Part shown: piece after piece, positions 51,019-59,407 of the stretch | How positions within the stretch are numbered: position 1 is the first letter of the stretch | How the letters are laid out: each line of letters begins with the position of its first letter | NCBI GenBank assembly: GCA_016721425.1 | Contig: JADKID010000022.1 | Coordinates: forward strand, 1 to 64,000 | Length of the DNA stretch: 64,000 bases | DNA from: Bryobacterales bacterium | GTDB taxonomy: Bacteria; Acidobacteriota; Terriglobia; Bryobacterales; Bryobacteraceae | Direction of reading: 5' to 3' | Notes under the pieces: model-generated | Database searches by the model: none | Told to the model about the DNA's origin: nothing | The model's input: only the letters and a program-made list of their open reading frames with translations | Translations under genes and position numbers: made by a program

Positions 51019-51766
51019 GCCCGCCGCGCCGCCCGCCTACCGCCAGCTTGGCGATCAGATCCGCAAACTCCTGCGCTCCGGCGCCTGGCAGCCCGGCGAT
51101 CGCTTTCTCACCGAACGCGACGTGGCCGAACGCTTCTCCGTCAGCCGCCCCACGGCCAACAAGGCGCTCGCCAGTCTGGTGGGCGAACGAGTCCTCGAGT
51201 TCCGCAAAGGACTCGGCACGTTCGTCAGCTGCGCCTCGCTCGACTACGACCTGCGCGGCCTGGTGAGCTTCACCGAAAAGGCAAAAGCCGCCGGCCGTAC
51301 GCCCCGCACTCAGGTGCTGCGCTACGAGAGGCTGGCACCCCGCGCGATCCCGCCCGATGTCGCTTCGCAACTGAAGACGCTGCCCGGCGAAGCCGTCTAC
51401 TATCTGGAGCGCCTGCGCTTGGCCGACGAGACGCCCGTGATCCTGGAGCGGCGTTACATCCGCTGCCGTTTCTGCCCAGGAATGCGGCGCGCCAGCGCCG
51501 GCGGCTCCATCTACCGCCTCTGGACCGAGCGTTACGGGCTGGAGATTTCCGGCGCCGATCAGAAAATCCGCGCGGTCGCCCTCACCGGCGCCGACGCCGC
51601 CCGCCTGGGCGTCCCGGCAGGCGCCCCCGGCCTGTTGAACCTCTGCACCGGCTATCTCAACACCCAGGAACCGCTCTGGCTGGAATCCACACTCTACCGC
51701 GGCGATTCCTACGAATTCGTCAACCGCCTCGGGGCGCTGGTCGCAAAACCCCACTTTCAACAATGA
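51017..51766 (+). CDS. GntR-family transcriptional regulator (HutC/UTRA type)
   Basis: 249 aa. N-terminal winged helix: YRQLGDQIRKLLRSGAWQPG, DRFLTERDVAERFSVSRPTA, NKALASLVGERVLEFRKGLG. Residues ~90-245 form a UTRA ligand domain (PGEAVYYLERLRLADETPVI, LERRYIRCRFCPGM, EPLWLESTLYRGDSYEFVNR). HutC-type regulators sense small sugars or sugar phosphates and usually control neighbours. It leads deoC and the GH4 gene, and faces the RhaT-like gene. Confidence 0.9.
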   Translation: MPAAPPAYRQLGDQIRKLLRSGAWQPGDRFLTERDVAERFSVSRPTANKALASLVGERVLEFRKGLGTFVSCASLDYDLRGLVSFTEKAKAAGRTPRTQVLRYERLAPRAIPPDVASQLKTLPGEAVYYLERLRLADETPVILERRYIRCRFCPGMRRASAGGSIYRLWTERYGLEISGADQKIRAVALTGADAARLGVPAGAPGLLNLCTGYLNTQEPLWLESTLYRGDSYEFVNRLGALVAKPHFQQ

Positions 51767-51782
51767 GTCACAAGGAACCCTC

Positions 51783-52478
51783 ATGAACTACACCTATTTC
51801 GACGTCGCCAAGATGATCGATCATTCGCTCCTCAATCCCACGCTGACCGCGGCCGATCTGGAGGCGGGCATCGAGCTCGCCCTCAAGTACGACACCGCCA
51901 GCGTCTGCATTCTGCCCTACGCTCTCGCCGATTGCGCCGCCCGCCTCCAGGGCAGCAACGTGCGCGCCAGCACCACCATCGGCTTCCCGCACGGCGGCCA
52001 CACCACGGCCATCAAGCTCGGCGAGGCGCGACAGGCGCTAGCCGATGGCGGCGAGGAGCTCGACATGGTGGTCAACATCAGCCAGGTCCTCAGCGGCAAC
52101 TGGGCCTACGTGAAGGCCGATATCGCCGCCGTCGTTCAGGCCACCCACGACGCCGGCCAGAAGGTGAAAGTGATCTTCGAGAACGCCTACCTGAACGACG
52201 CCCAGAAGATCGCGCTTTGCGAAATCTGCGGCGAGCTTGGCGCTGATTGGGTGAAGACCTCCACCGGCTACGCCCCCTCCGGCGCCACCGACGAAGACCT
52301 CATCCTGATGCGCAAACACACCCCGGCCCACGTCCAGGTCAAGGCCGCCGGCGGCATCCGCGATCTCGACGCTCTCCTCCGCGTCCGCGCGCTCGGCGTC
52401 AGCCGCTCCGGCGCCACCCGGACCGCGGCCATGCTCGACGACGCCTGCCAGCGCCTGGGCCTCCCGCTGCGGGTGTGA
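51783..52478 (+). CDS. deoC: Deoxyribose-phosphate aldolase family protein
   Basis: 231 aa TIM barrel. MIDHSLLNPTLTAADLEAGI near the start, ASTTIGFPHGGHTTAIKLGE, EELDMVVNISQVLSGNW, the substrate/catalytic strand VKVIFENAYLNDAQKIALCE, the Schiff-base lysine in DWVKTSTGYAPSGATDEDLI, and VQVKAAGGIRDLDALL are all DeoC. It sits 16 bases after the regulator and before GH4, so it may cleave a plant-sugar-derived phosphate rather than deoxyribose phosphate. Confidence 0.9.
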   Translation: MNYTYFDVAKMIDHSLLNPTLTAADLEAGIELALKYDTASVCILPYALADCAARLQGSNVRASTTIGFPHGGHTTAIKLGEARQALADGGEELDMVVNISQVLSGNWAYVKADIAAVVQATHDAGQKVKVIFENAYLNDAQKIALCEICGELGADWVKTSTGYAPSGATDEDLILMRKHTPAHVQVKAAGGIRDLDALLRVRALGVSRSGATRTAAMLDDACQRLGLPLRV

Positions 52479-52505
52479 TAAAACGGTGTCTCACGGAGGC
52501 ACACA

Positions 52506-53939
52506 ATGAGCACCAAAGTCGCCATGATCGGCGCCGGCAGTATTGTCTTCTGCAAGACCCTGATGAGCGACATCATGGCCACGCCGGCGCTGGCCGGCTG
52601 CGAGTTCGCCCTGATGAGCCGCACCGAGCCCAAGCTCCGCGCCATGGAGGACTTTGGCCGCCGCATGATTCGCGACAACGGGCTCACCGGCAGCGTGTGG
52701 GCCACGCTCGATCGCCGCGAGGCCATCCGCGATGCTGATTTCGTCGTCGTCATGGTCCAGGTGGGCGGCGTGGACGCCTTCGAGCTCGACTACAAGATCC
52801 CGCTTCAATACGGCGTCGATCAGTGTATAGCCGATTCGCTCGGCCCCGGCGGCATCTTCCGCGGCCTCCGCACCATTCCGCTTCTGGTCGAGATCGCCAA
52901 AGACATGGAGGCCCTCGCCAAGCCCGGCGCCATTCTGCTGCAATATGCCAACCCCATGGCGGCCAACTGCCTCGCCCTCGGCAAGGCGACAGACGTCTCG
53001 TTCGTCGGTCTGTGCCACGGCGTGCAGACCACCCTCGATCTCATCTCCCGCTACTGCGAAGTGCCCAAGGACGAGATCACCTACACCTGCGGCGGCATCA
53101 ACCACATGGATTGGTTCCTGCGCCTGGAGCACCTCGGCCGCGACCTCTATCCACAGCTCCGCGCCCTCTTCGAGCGGCCCGAGTTCTACAAGAACGAGAA
53201 GGTCCGCGGCGAGGTCTTTCGCCACTTCGGCTACTTCATGACCGAGAGCACCGGCCACCTCAGCGAATACGTCCCGTGGTTCCGCAAGAGCCGCCGCGCC
53301 CTCGATACCTACTGCGACGAGCCCAGCTTCGGCGGCGAGAGCGGCGCCTACTACTCCTGGTGCCGCACCGTGGCGGATTGGTACGCCGGCCACGATCCGC
53401 TCCAGTACGAGTCCACTGCCATCGAGAAACGCAGCGTCGAATACTGCTCCTACATCATGGAGGCTGTCGTCACCGGCAAGCCGTTCCGCCTCATGGGCAA
53501 CGTCCGCAACGACGGCTACATCACCAATCTGCCGCAGGGCTGCTGCGTGGAGGTGCCCACGTTCGCCGATGACACCGGCCTGCATCCCACGGTTATCGGC
53601 GCGCTCCCCACGCAGTGCGCGGCGCTTTGCATGACCAACGTCAACGTGCAGATGCTGGCGGCCGAAGCGGCTCTGGAGAGCGATCCCGAATCCGTGGTCC
53701 ACGCTGTGGCGATGGATCCGCTCACCTCCGCCGTCCTCACTCTCGGCGAAATCCGCGAGATGTGCGCCGCGATGATGGAGGCCCAGCGCGAGTGGCTGCC
53801 CGGCTTTGCCGGCAAGTCCATCACGCCCAGGCCGCTCATCTCGATTCCACCCGATTGCCAGGCCGTCGATGTCCCGCTCGATCCGGCGCTCGCCATCGGC
53901 AAACGCTTCGGCACGCTCATCGAACACTCGCACGAATAG
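52506..53939 (+). CDS. GH4 family alpha-glycosidase
   Basis: 477 aa, a cytoplasmic NAD- and Mn-dependent glycosidase. Rossmann motif KVAMIGAGSIVFCKTLMSDI at the N-terminus, VVVMVQVGGVDAFELDYKIP, LQYANPMAANCLAL, and the metal ligands Cys in GLCHGVQTTLDLI and His in GGINHMDWF. Annotated relatives are alpha-galactosidases/alpha-glucosidases (MelA type) and alpha-galacturonidases; in this pectin context alpha-galacturonidase is possible. It follows deoC by 27 bases, with GGAGG before ATG. Confidence 0.93.
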   Translation: MSTKVAMIGAGSIVFCKTLMSDIMATPALAGCEFALMSRTEPKLRAMEDFGRRMIRDNGLTGSVWATLDRREAIRDADFVVVMVQVGGVDAFELDYKIPLQYGVDQCIADSLGPGGIFRGLRTIPLLVEIAKDMEALAKPGAILLQYANPMAANCLALGKATDVSFVGLCHGVQTTLDLISRYCEVPKDEITYTCGGINHMDWFLRLEHLGRDLYPQLRALFERPEFYKNEKVRGEVFRHFGYFMTESTGHLSEYVPWFRKSRRALDTYCDEPSFGGESGAYYSWCRTVADWYAGHDPLQYESTAIEKRSVEYCSYIMEAVVTGKPFRLMGNVRNDGYITNLPQGCCVEVPTFADDTGLHPTVIGALPTQCAALCMTNVNVQMLAAEAALESDPESVVHAVAMDPLTSAVLTLGEIREMCAAMMEAQREWLPGFAGKSITPRPLISIPPDCQAVDVPLDPALAIGKRFGTLIEHSHE

Positions 53940-53949
53940 GACACCCATC

Positions 53950-55233
53950 ATGCTCCTGCCGTTCTTGGCACTGGCGGTCTTGCCGGCCTTTCCCGGCGCG
54001 GAGGGGTTCGGCGCCAGCACGCCCGGCGGCCGCGGCGGCCGTGTGCTGGCCGTCACCAGCCTGGACGACTCCGGCCCCGGCACGCTGCGTGCAGCAATTG
54101 AGACCCGCGGCCCACGCATCATCGTCTTCCGCATCGGCGGCCTGATCACTCTGGCCAAGCCCCTGCGCGTCATCGAGCCCTTCGTCACCATCGCCGGCCA
54201 GACCGCGCCCGGCGATGGCATCTGCCTCCGAGGCTCGGAACTGAGCATTCAAACGCACGACGTTGTCATCCGCCATCTCCGCTCGCGCCCAGGTGACATC
54301 CTCGGCGAGGAAGTGGACGCCGTCAACATCGTCGGAGACAGCCACGACGTCATCCTCGATCATGTCTCCGCTACATGGTCCGTCGACGAAGCACTTTCTC
54401 CCAGCGGCGCGCTCAGCAACATCACCGTGCAATGGTGTCTCATCGGCGAGTCGCTCCGGAAGAGTGTTCACAAGAAGGGCGAGCACGGCTACGGCTCTCT
54501 CGTGCGGGCCTCGGGCGGCGTGACGCTGCACCACAACCTCTGGGTGAAAAACACCGCGCGTAATCCGCGCCTGGGGGACAACTACGGCAAGCCCCCGTTT
54601 CCGCTGTTCGACCTGCGCAACAACGTGATGGCCCACTGGGGCGGCATCTGCAGCGGCATGACTGGCGACGACCTGCGCGCCAACTACGTCAACAACTACC
54701 TGAAGCCCGGTCCTGAGAGCAGCACCAGGCCGCCGATTATCCTCACCGATACGGCGCACGTCCGGTACTTCGTGGCGGGCAACGTGGTGGAGGGCCGGCC
54801 CGCGCACACGCGGGAACCCGCGGCCATGTTCAGTGCGGGGAAGGGAGCAGTGGATCTCGCCTCCGCCCCCTTTGACACCGCGCCGGTCAGCACCACCTCG
54901 GCACAGGACGCCTACTCCGACGTGCTGGCGCTGGTGGGCGCCACGTTGCCGGCGCGCGATTCCGTAGACCGCCGCCTCATCGAAGAGGTTCGCTCCGGCC
55001 AGGGCCGCATCATCGATTCTCAGAAAGAGGTCGGCGGCTGGCCCGTCTATCGCTCCGCTGCGCCCCCAGTCGATTCCGATGGCGATGGCATGCCTGACTC
55101 CTGGGAACTGGCGCACAGCCTCAATCCCAAGGATGCCGCCGATGGCGCCAATGCAGCATCCGGCGGATATACCAATATCGAGCTCTACCTGAACTCGCTC
55201 ACTGCAACAGCTCCGCCTCGATCACCACGTTAG
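53950..55233 (+). CDS. Pectate lyase-like secreted parallel beta-helix protein
   Basis: 427 aa from ATG 53950, with a short signal peptide (MLLPFLALAVLPAFP). PGAEGFGASTPGGRGGRVLA, VTSLDDSGPGTLRAAIETRG, TIAGQTAPGDGICLRGSELS, DHVSATWSVDEALSPSGALS and VRASGGVTLHHNLWVKNTAR are typical of acidobacterial and Bacteroidetes pectate-lyase-like proteins. The C-terminal DSDGDGMPDSWELAHSLNPK with YTNIELYLNSL is a calcium-loop (thrombospondin type 3-like) motif often found on them. It would cleave homogalacturonan or rhamnogalacturonan outside the cytoplasm. Its end overlaps the SIMPL gene by 35 bases. Confidence 0.85.
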   Translation: MLLPFLALAVLPAFPGAEGFGASTPGGRGGRVLAVTSLDDSGPGTLRAAIETRGPRIIVFRIGGLITLAKPLRVIEPFVTIAGQTAPGDGICLRGSELSIQTHDVVIRHLRSRPGDILGEEVDAVNIVGDSHDVILDHVSATWSVDEALSPSGALSNITVQWCLIGESLRKSVHKKGEHGYGSLVRASGGVTLHHNLWVKNTARNPRLGDNYGKPPFPLFDLRNNVMAHWGGICSGMTGDDLRANYVNNYLKPGPESSTRPPIILTDTAHVRYFVAGNVVEGRPAHTREPAAMFSAGKGAVDLASAPFDTAPVSTTSAQDAYSDVLALVGATLPARDSVDRRLIEEVRSGQGRIIDSQKEVGGWPVYRSAAPPVDSDGDGMPDSWELAHSLNPKDAADGANAASGGYTNIELYLNSLTATAPPRSPR

Positions 55234-55879
55234 CGCGCACCTCCACCGTGCCGGTCTCCACCGGAGTCGTCACCGCCGCCGAGGCCCCGCCGGCCAATCC
55301 GGAAATCGCGCGCACCGCCGACGCTTCTTCCACGGACACAATCACGCCCAGCTTCGCGTTCAGCCCGGAAGCGATCGCCTCGGCCGCTCCGCGCGCCTGT
55401 TGGGTGGCCAGCTTCAGTGCCAGTTGCCGCGCCGGCTGCGGGTCCTTCAATCCAAAACGAATTCCGCCGATATTGTTCGCACCGGCGGCAACCGCCGTAT
55501 CGATCAACCGCCCGGCGATGGAGAGATCCGTCGTCGTCACTTCCAGCGAATTGCTGGCCTGATACCCAGTGAGCCGCGGCTGTCCGCCCGAAGGGTAGGT
55601 GTACACCGGATTCACGGAGTAGCTCACGGTGCGCAGGTCCGCGCTCGCGCCCAGCAGCTTCTTGATGGCGTCAATCACAGCCGTGGAGCGCGTGGCGTTC
55701 TCGTCCGCCGCCTGCTGAGCGGTATCGGCCTGATTGCTCACCGTGACGCTGAGCTTCATCAGGTCCGGCTTGAAACTCACCACGCCTTCGCCGGAGGCGC
55801 GGATGAACGGGCCGCGTTGGGCAGGCGCCTGCAGTGCCATGGCCAGCAGGAGCGCGATACACGAGACGAGCCGCATCAT
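55199..55879 (-). CDS. SIMPL domain (DUF541) periplasmic protein
   Basis: 226 aa from ATG 55879, preceded by GAGGTGA at proper distance; GTG 55888 is an alternative. Signal peptide MMRLVSCIALLLAMALQAPA. IRASGEGVVSFKPDLMKLSV, TVSNQADTAQQAADENATRS, GYQASNSLEVTTTDLSIAGR and NNIGGIRFGLKDPQPARQLA match SIMPL (YggE-like) proteins of uncertain stress role. It is convergent with the pectate-lyase-like gene. Confidence 0.88.
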   Translation of the reverse strand: MMRLVSCIALLLAMALQAPAQRGPFIRASGEGVVSFKPDLMKLSVTVSNQADTAQQAADENATRSTAVIDAIKKLLGASADLRTVSYSVNPVYTYPSGGQPRLTGYQASNSLEVTTTDLSIAGRLIDTAVAAGANNIGGIRFGLKDPQPARQLALKLATQQARGAAEAIASGLNAKLGVIVSVEEASAVRAISGLAGGASAAVTTPVETGTVEVRANVVIEAELLQ

Positions 55880-55906
55880 GGAAGTCACCTCGCCCCCATT
55901 CTCGCA

Positions 55907-57283
55907 CTAGCGCCTGGCGAGCTTTCCGTTCACCACGACGTTCGCCATCGTCAACCCCTCCACGTGCTCCAGCGTGTCGGCCTCTGCGGCGGATTCGAAA
56001 ACGCAGTCCTTCAACCGGATATCGCGAATCGGCGCATTGGCGTAGCCGCGCGCATAGATCACGGACTTCATCTTGCGGCAGCGCAGATTGACAACATCGA
56101 TATTCCGTACCGTGGGTGGGAACTTGCCAGTGTCGCCCTCTTCATACAGGAAGTCGATATGGATCGCGGCGTCGGCCACCTGGCCCACCGTGACGTTGCG
56201 CAGATAGACGTTCTCGATAAAACCACCGCGTACCGAATTTGTTTTGAGCCGCAGCACGCGGTCCAGATTCGGGCTGTCCATCCGGCAGTCCTCGATGAAG
56301 ACGTTGCGGCACCCGCCGGAGATCTCGCTGCCTATGGTCACTCCGCCGTGGCCGTCCTTCATCTCGCAGTGGTGCACGATGATGTTCTCGCTGGGCATTG
56401 CTACACGGCGCCCGTCGCGGTTCCGCCCACTCTTGATGGCAATGCAATCGTCGCCCGTGTCGAACAAGCAGTTTTCGATCAGCACATCCGTGCACGATTC
56501 CGGATCGCACCCGTCGTTGTTCGGGCCGTGGCTGTTCACCTTCACCCCGCGCACGGTCACGTTGCGGCACAGCAGCGGATGGATCTCCCACATCGGCGAG
56601 TTGATGATGGTGACTCCTTCGATCAGCACGTTTTCGCAGCGGAAGGGTTGGATGAACTGCGGCCGCAAATAGCTGCCCTCGCCGCACACGCGCTGCTCCA
56701 CGGGCACGTCTTTCTCCACCATCTGCGCCAGCAGTCCGCGCGCCTTCGCCTGCTGCGGGTCGCCCCTCTTGTAGCCATACTCCGCGCGGCCCTTCCACGG
56801 CCACCAGTGCGCCGCATCACTCTGTCCGTCCAGTGTGCCCTCGCCCGTAATGGCGATGTTTTTCTGCCGGTCGGCATAGACGAAGGGCGAGTAGTTCATG
56901 CACTCCATCCCCTCCCACCGGGTGAACACAACCGGCAAGTACCTGGCCGGGTCCTGCACAAACTTCACTACCGAGCCCTTGAGAAGATGCAGATTCACAT
57001 TGCTCTTCAAATGAATCGGGCCGGTGAGGAAGACGCCCTCCGGGACCACAACGCGCCCACCGCCCGCCGCCGCGCAGGCCGCGATGGCTTTCTCAAAGGC
57101 CGCTGTGCAATCGGCCTTGCCGTTCGCCGCCGCGCCAAACCGCGCAATCGGAAAATCGCGGGCAGGGAACTGCGGCGGCCGGATCCGCTTCAGGATTTCG
57201 GCCATCTGCTGCCAGGCATCCGGTTGCGCTCCCAACAGAGGCGCGGCGAGCGTGGCAGCAAAGCTGCGGCGGGAAAGAGACAT
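55907..57283 (-). CDS. GH28 polygalacturonase-family hydrolase
   Basis: 458 aa with a Tat-type leader (MSLSRRSFAATLAAPLLGAQ). All four GH28 signature motifs are present: HGPNNDGCDPESCTDVL (NTD-like), FDTGDDCIAIKSG (G-D-D), EMKDGHGGVTIGSEISGG (G-H-G), and LDRVLRLKTNSVRGG (R-I-K-like). The beta-helix starts with FPIARFGAAANGKADCTAAF. It would hydrolyse galacturonan or rhamnogalacturonan oligomers in the periplasm. Confidence 0.95.
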   Translation of the reverse strand: MSLSRRSFAATLAAPLLGAQPDAWQQMAEILKRIRPPQFPARDFPIARFGAAANGKADCTAAFEKAIAACAAAGGGRVVVPEGVFLTGPIHLKSNVNLHLLKGSVVKFVQDPARYLPVVFTRWEGMECMNYSPFVYADRQKNIAITGEGTLDGQSDAAHWWPWKGRAEYGYKRGDPQQAKARGLLAQMVEKDVPVEQRVCGEGSYLRPQFIQPFRCENVLIEGVTIINSPMWEIHPLLCRNVTVRGVKVNSHGPNNDGCDPESCTDVLIENCLFDTGDDCIAIKSGRNRDGRRVAMPSENIIVHHCEMKDGHGGVTIGSEISGGCRNVFIEDCRMDSPNLDRVLRLKTNSVRGGFIENVYLRNVTVGQVADAAIHIDFLYEEGDTGKFPPTVRNIDVVNLRCRKMKSVIYARGYANAPIRDIRLKDCVFESAAEADTLEHVEGLTMANVVVNGKLARR

Positions 57284-57304
57284 ATCAGTGCGATTCTACT
57301 CCGC

Positions 57305-58402
57305 CTACCGTGCGGCGCGGAGGATCGCCTGCAACTCGTCCATCGGCAGCACCACCGGATTGCCCTTCATGCTGCTGGCGGCGCCCGCCTTGGCGCAGAC
57401 ATCCGCCACGTCCTCGTCGGCCAGTCCATACGTCCGCAGCGGCGCAATACCCAGATCGCGCGTTAGCGCAGCCAGCCACGCCACCAGTCCGCCATCGGAG
57501 CCTGTGAGCAGCCGCGCCACTTCCTCATACCGCCGCAGCGTCTCGCCGCCGGCGTGGTGCAGATTGGCCTCTGTCACGTGCGGCAGCAGCGCGGCGCACA
57601 CCGCCCCATGCGGCGCATCGAACATCCCACCGATCGGCGCGGCGAAGCCATGCACCGCGCCCAAGCCCGCGTTGGCCAGCGCCAGTCCGCCCAGCAGGCT
57701 CGCCATCGACATATCGGTGCGCGCGTCCAAGTCCAGCCCGTGCGTATAGGCCCGCCGCAGCGAGCGGGCGCACAGCGCAATGCCGCGCACGCAGAACAGA
57801 TCCGTCATCGCGTTGGCGCGCACCGAAACGTATGGCTCAATCAACTGCGTCAACGCATCCATGCCCGTGGACGCCGTCAACGAGGGCGGCAGGTCCAGAG
57901 TCAGTTCCGGATCCACCACGGCCAGCCGCGGCAGCATCGACGGGCTGCGCAAACTTGCCTTCACGCGATGTGCGGGCGACGCCAATACTGCGTTGCGCGT
58001 CACCTCACTGCCTGTGCCCGCTGTCGTCGGCACGGCAATAAACGGCGCCGCCGCGTTGGGCATCGGCTGCGCCCGTCCCACCACTTCGAGGTAGTCGAGA
58101 ATGTCACCCGGATTAGTGAGCAGCCCGGCGATGGCCTTGCCCGCGTCAATGGCGCTGCCGCCGCCGCAGGCGATCACCATGTCGCAGCCTTCGCCGCGGG
58201 CCGTCGCCACACCGCGCGCCACCAGTTCCACCGTCGGCTCGCCGTCCACCACAAACGGCACGCCGTCCAGAGACGGCAGCCGCGACACGCGGCCTGTCAC
58301 CAGCAGAGCCCGCGAGCCCATCGTGCGCGCCGCCGCCGCAATCTGTTTGCGCTGGCCGGCGCCAAAGAGAATCCGTGCGGCCGTGGCGAAATCAAAGTTC
58401 AT
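57305..58402 (-). CDS. Iron-containing alcohol dehydrogenase
   Basis: 365 aa. Nucleotide-binding CDMVIACGGGSAIDAGKAIA near residue 95, PTTAGTGSEVTRNAVLASPA near 145, and the iron ligands Asp/His in SLTASTGMDALTQLIEPYVS and GLGAVHGFAAPIGGMFDAPH. It reduces or oxidises a small aldehyde or alcohol, possibly lactaldehyde or another sugar breakdown product. It overlaps the ABM gene by 11 bases and lies 21 bases upstream of GH28. Confidence 0.93.
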   Translation of the reverse strand: MNFDFATAARILFGAGQRKQIAAAARTMGSRALLVTGRVSRLPSLDGVPFVVDGEPTVELVARGVATARGEGCDMVIACGGGSAIDAGKAIAGLLTNPGDILDYLEVVGRAQPMPNAAAPFIAVPTTAGTGSEVTRNAVLASPAHRVKASLRSPSMLPRLAVVDPELTLDLPPSLTASTGMDALTQLIEPYVSVRANAMTDLFCVRGIALCARSLRRAYTHGLDLDARTDMSMASLLGGLALANAGLGAVHGFAAPIGGMFDAPHGAVCAALLPHVTEANLHHAGGETLRRYEEVARLLTGSDGGLVAWLAALTRDLGIAPLRTYGLADEDVADVCAKAGAASSMKGNPVVLPMDELQAILRAAR

Positions 58403-58691
58403 CGGGGATCACGCCGTTGTACTTCACGCTGGTGCGCGGCGCGGCCATCATTGGCGCCACTGCGTCGCGCCACACCGCATAGTGCGCCGTTTCCTTGTGC
58501 GCGGCCGTCGCGGCGGCGTCGCGGTAGATCTCGATCAGTACGAACCGCGATGCGTCATTTTGCTCCTGAATGACGTCAAAACGTGCGATTCCGGGCTCCA
58601 AAATGCTGTTTTTTGCGTTCTCAATCGTGGCTGCGCGAAACGCCTCCACGCACTCCGGCTTCACCTGAACATGGACGTGAACGATGATCAT
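58392..58691 (-). CDS. Antibiotic biosynthesis monooxygenase (ABM) domain protein
   Basis: 99 aa ferredoxin-like fold: MIIVHVHVQVKPECVEAFRA, ENAKNSILEPGIARFDVIQE, QNDASRFVLIEIYRDAAATA, AHKETAHYAVWRD. This is the YgiN/LsrG-like ABM pattern. Such proteins act as small cofactor-free oxygenases or isomerases. In a sugar cluster an isomerase-like role is conceivable. It overlaps the Fe-ADH gene. Confidence 0.9.
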   Translation of the reverse strand: MIIVHVHVQVKPECVEAFRAATIENAKNSILEPGIARFDVIQEQNDASRFVLIEIYRDAAATAAHKETAHYAVWRDAVAPMMAAPRTSVKYNGVIPDEL

Positions 58692-58710
58692 GGCGCTTCT
58701 CCTCCGCCCT

Positions 58711-59400
58711 TCAGTACTTCGGCGACACCAGCGAATCCAGCTTGTCCAGATCGAAATCGGCCGACTTGCACAGATCGATGATGGGCCGCTCCGCCGCCTC
58801 CACCTGCCGCGCCGCGTCCGCCACCAGATGCGCGATGCCGGCCGGAATAATCACCGCGCCGTGCTTGTCGGCGTGGATCAGATCGCCGGGATTGACGGTC
58901 ATGCCGAACACCCGCACCGGGCAGTTGAAATCCTCCAGATGCGCGTAGGCGTGCGACACCGTCACCGCGCCGGCGAAGAGGTGGAAGCCCAGCGGCCGCA
59001 CCTCGTCCAGATCCCGCACCGTGCCGTTGGTGATCACGCCCAGGCTGCCCAGCGAGCGGTGAATGTTGGAGTTCACCTCGCCCCAGTACGCCCCGGCCGC
59101 GGTCTCGCCCAGATCCTGAATCACGGTGATCTTCGGGCCGGGCATCTCGCGAGTCCAGGCCCAGTAGTCTTTGCGGTTCACACGGCGCTGCGCCGCACCC
59201 GGCTGCGCGCTGTGGATGGCCGCCGTGCAGGCGTGCGCCACCACAACACCAAATTCCGGAAACAGGCAGCGGATGCGCCCGTCGGTGCAGCCCTCGCCGC
59301 GCGGACGGACGTCAAACGTCTCAATCGCATTCGAAATCGTGGGCGAGTTGAAGCTGCGCAATTCAGCAATCTGCGCGGGGGTGAGATTCGTGGAGGGCAT
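58711..59400 (-). CDS. RraA-family protein (HMG/CHA aldolase-like)
   Basis: 229 aa from ATG 59400 (MPSTNLTPAQIAELRSFNSP); ATG 59409 is equally possible. SFNSPTISNAIETFDVRPRG, the central VIQDLGETAAGAYWGEVNSN, GVITNGTVRDLDEVRPLGFH and the metal-binding end MTVNPGDLIHADKHGAVIIP are typical of RraA-like aldolase/decarboxylases that act on keto acids. In this cluster it is more likely catabolic than an RNase E regulator. It is first of a minus-strand run RraA-ABM-ADH-GH28. Confidence 0.87.
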   Translation of the reverse strand: MPSTNLTPAQIAELRSFNSPTISNAIETFDVRPRGEGCTDGRIRCLFPEFGVVVAHACTAAIHSAQPGAAQRRVNRKDYWAWTREMPGPKITVIQDLGETAAGAYWGEVNSNIHRSLGSLGVITNGTVRDLDEVRPLGFHLFAGAVTVSHAYAHLEDFNCPVRVFGMTVNPGDLIHADKHGAVIIPAGIAHLVADAARQVEAAERPIIDLCKSADFDLDKLDSLVSPKY

Positions 59401-59407
59401 CTCCATC

